Assembly: GCA_934728065.1 (NCBI GenBank)
Contig: CAKVDW010000022.1
Location: forward strand, 1-22,470
Length of the DNA: 22,470 nucleotides
DNA from: an uncultured Campylobacter sp.
GTDB taxonomy: Bacteria; Campylobacterota; Campylobacteria; Campylobacterales; Campylobacteraceae
Reading direction: 5' to 3'
The position numbers were made by a program, and so were the translations under genes. Positions 22,383-22,470 of this stretch are shown here, piece by piece. The notes under the pieces are model-generated. The model did no database searches and had not been told where the DNA came from. It was given only the letters and a program-made list of their open reading frames with translations. Within the stretch, counting starts at the first letter, position 1; the number at the start of each line of letters is the position of its first letter.

Positions 22383-22470
22383 ATGTTTAATCACAAAAAT
22401 GTGCTTATCACAGGTGGCACGGGTAGTTTTGGCAAGACTTACACGAGAATCTTGCTTGAAAAATTTAAAC
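22383..22470 (+). CDS. pseB: PseB, UDP-GlcNAc 4,6-dehydratase (inverting), 5' part
   Basis: The first 29 codons are present and the rest runs off the window. The start MFNHKNVLITGGTGSFGKTY carries the Rossmann nucleotide-binding motif GGTGSFG and closely matches the N-terminus of Campylobacter PseB. PseB performs the first step of pseudaminic acid synthesis for flagellin glycosylation. The sigma-54 promoter upstream fits co-regulation with the flagellum. A related 4,6-dehydratase with the same start cannot be ruled out from 29 residues. Confidence 0.8.
   Translation, partial: MFNHKNVLITGGTGSFGKTYTRILLEKFK

Noticed and set aside
1..22470. tRNA, rRNA or integrase genes marking an island boundary
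   Set aside because: I looked for cloverleaf-like ends with CCA, rRNA-like GC-rich stretches and integrase motifs and found none.

Overview
The window is about 30% GC and looks like a Campylobacter chromosome. The evidence is AT-rich coding, short 5' leaders with a TATAAT -10 and no clear -35, AAGGA-type ribosome sites, the 3' end of uvrB at the left edge, and the first codons of pseB (flagellin pseudaminic acid synthesis) at the right edge behind a good sigma-54 promoter. Between these housekeeping genes lies a type VI secretion (T6SS) locus of roughly 21 kb with accessory genes. I could not fix the species.

Layout from left to right. (1) 1-76: end of uvrB. (2) 139-634: a two-gene type II toxin-antitoxin operon with a YafQ-like toxin, followed by an AT-rich hairpin terminator. 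(3) 781-5552: a tandemly repeated array of two small gene families, alternating a protein with one N-terminal membrane anchor and a lipoprotein. There are three anchored-protein copies (953, 2509, 4686; the first is frameshifted) and three lipoproteins (1751, 3419, 4030). A nearly identical promoter/leader/N-terminus block recurs at 781, 2341 and 4619. (4) 4686-13185: a tightly packed, probably co-transcribed set. It holds the third anchored protein, a 604-residue protein with a hydrophobic Gly/Ala-rich hairpin-like segment, a PAAR-like (DUF4280-like) protein, a 1134-residue protein and a 423-residue protein. I did not recognise families for the 604-, 1134- and 423-residue proteins. (5) 13202-19516 on the minus strand: tssA, then tssB-C-E-F-G. 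(6) 19641-22293 on the plus strand: tssJ-K-L. (7) 22383-end: start of pseB.

How the parts may fit together. TssB/C form the contractile sheath. TssE/F/G/K and TssA build and prime the baseplate and tail. TssJ/L are two of the three membrane-complex proteins. The PAAR-like protein is a plausible spike tip, and the 604-, 1134- and 423-residue proteins are plausible cargo or cargo-handling proteins. The upstream array has the features of a multi-copy immunity bank: envelope-located paralogues, mosaic divergence, a broken copy, and translational overlap of the last copy with the candidate effector. That role is inference. tssM, hcp (tssD), vgrG (tssI) and tssH are not in this window; tssM, hcp and vgrG must be elsewhere if the system works.

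The most interesting points are the repeated anchored-protein/lipoprotein array fused to a candidate membrane-targeting effector operon, the undescribed large proteins beside the PAAR-like gene, and a long imperfect palindrome in the tssA/tssJ divergent promoter region.
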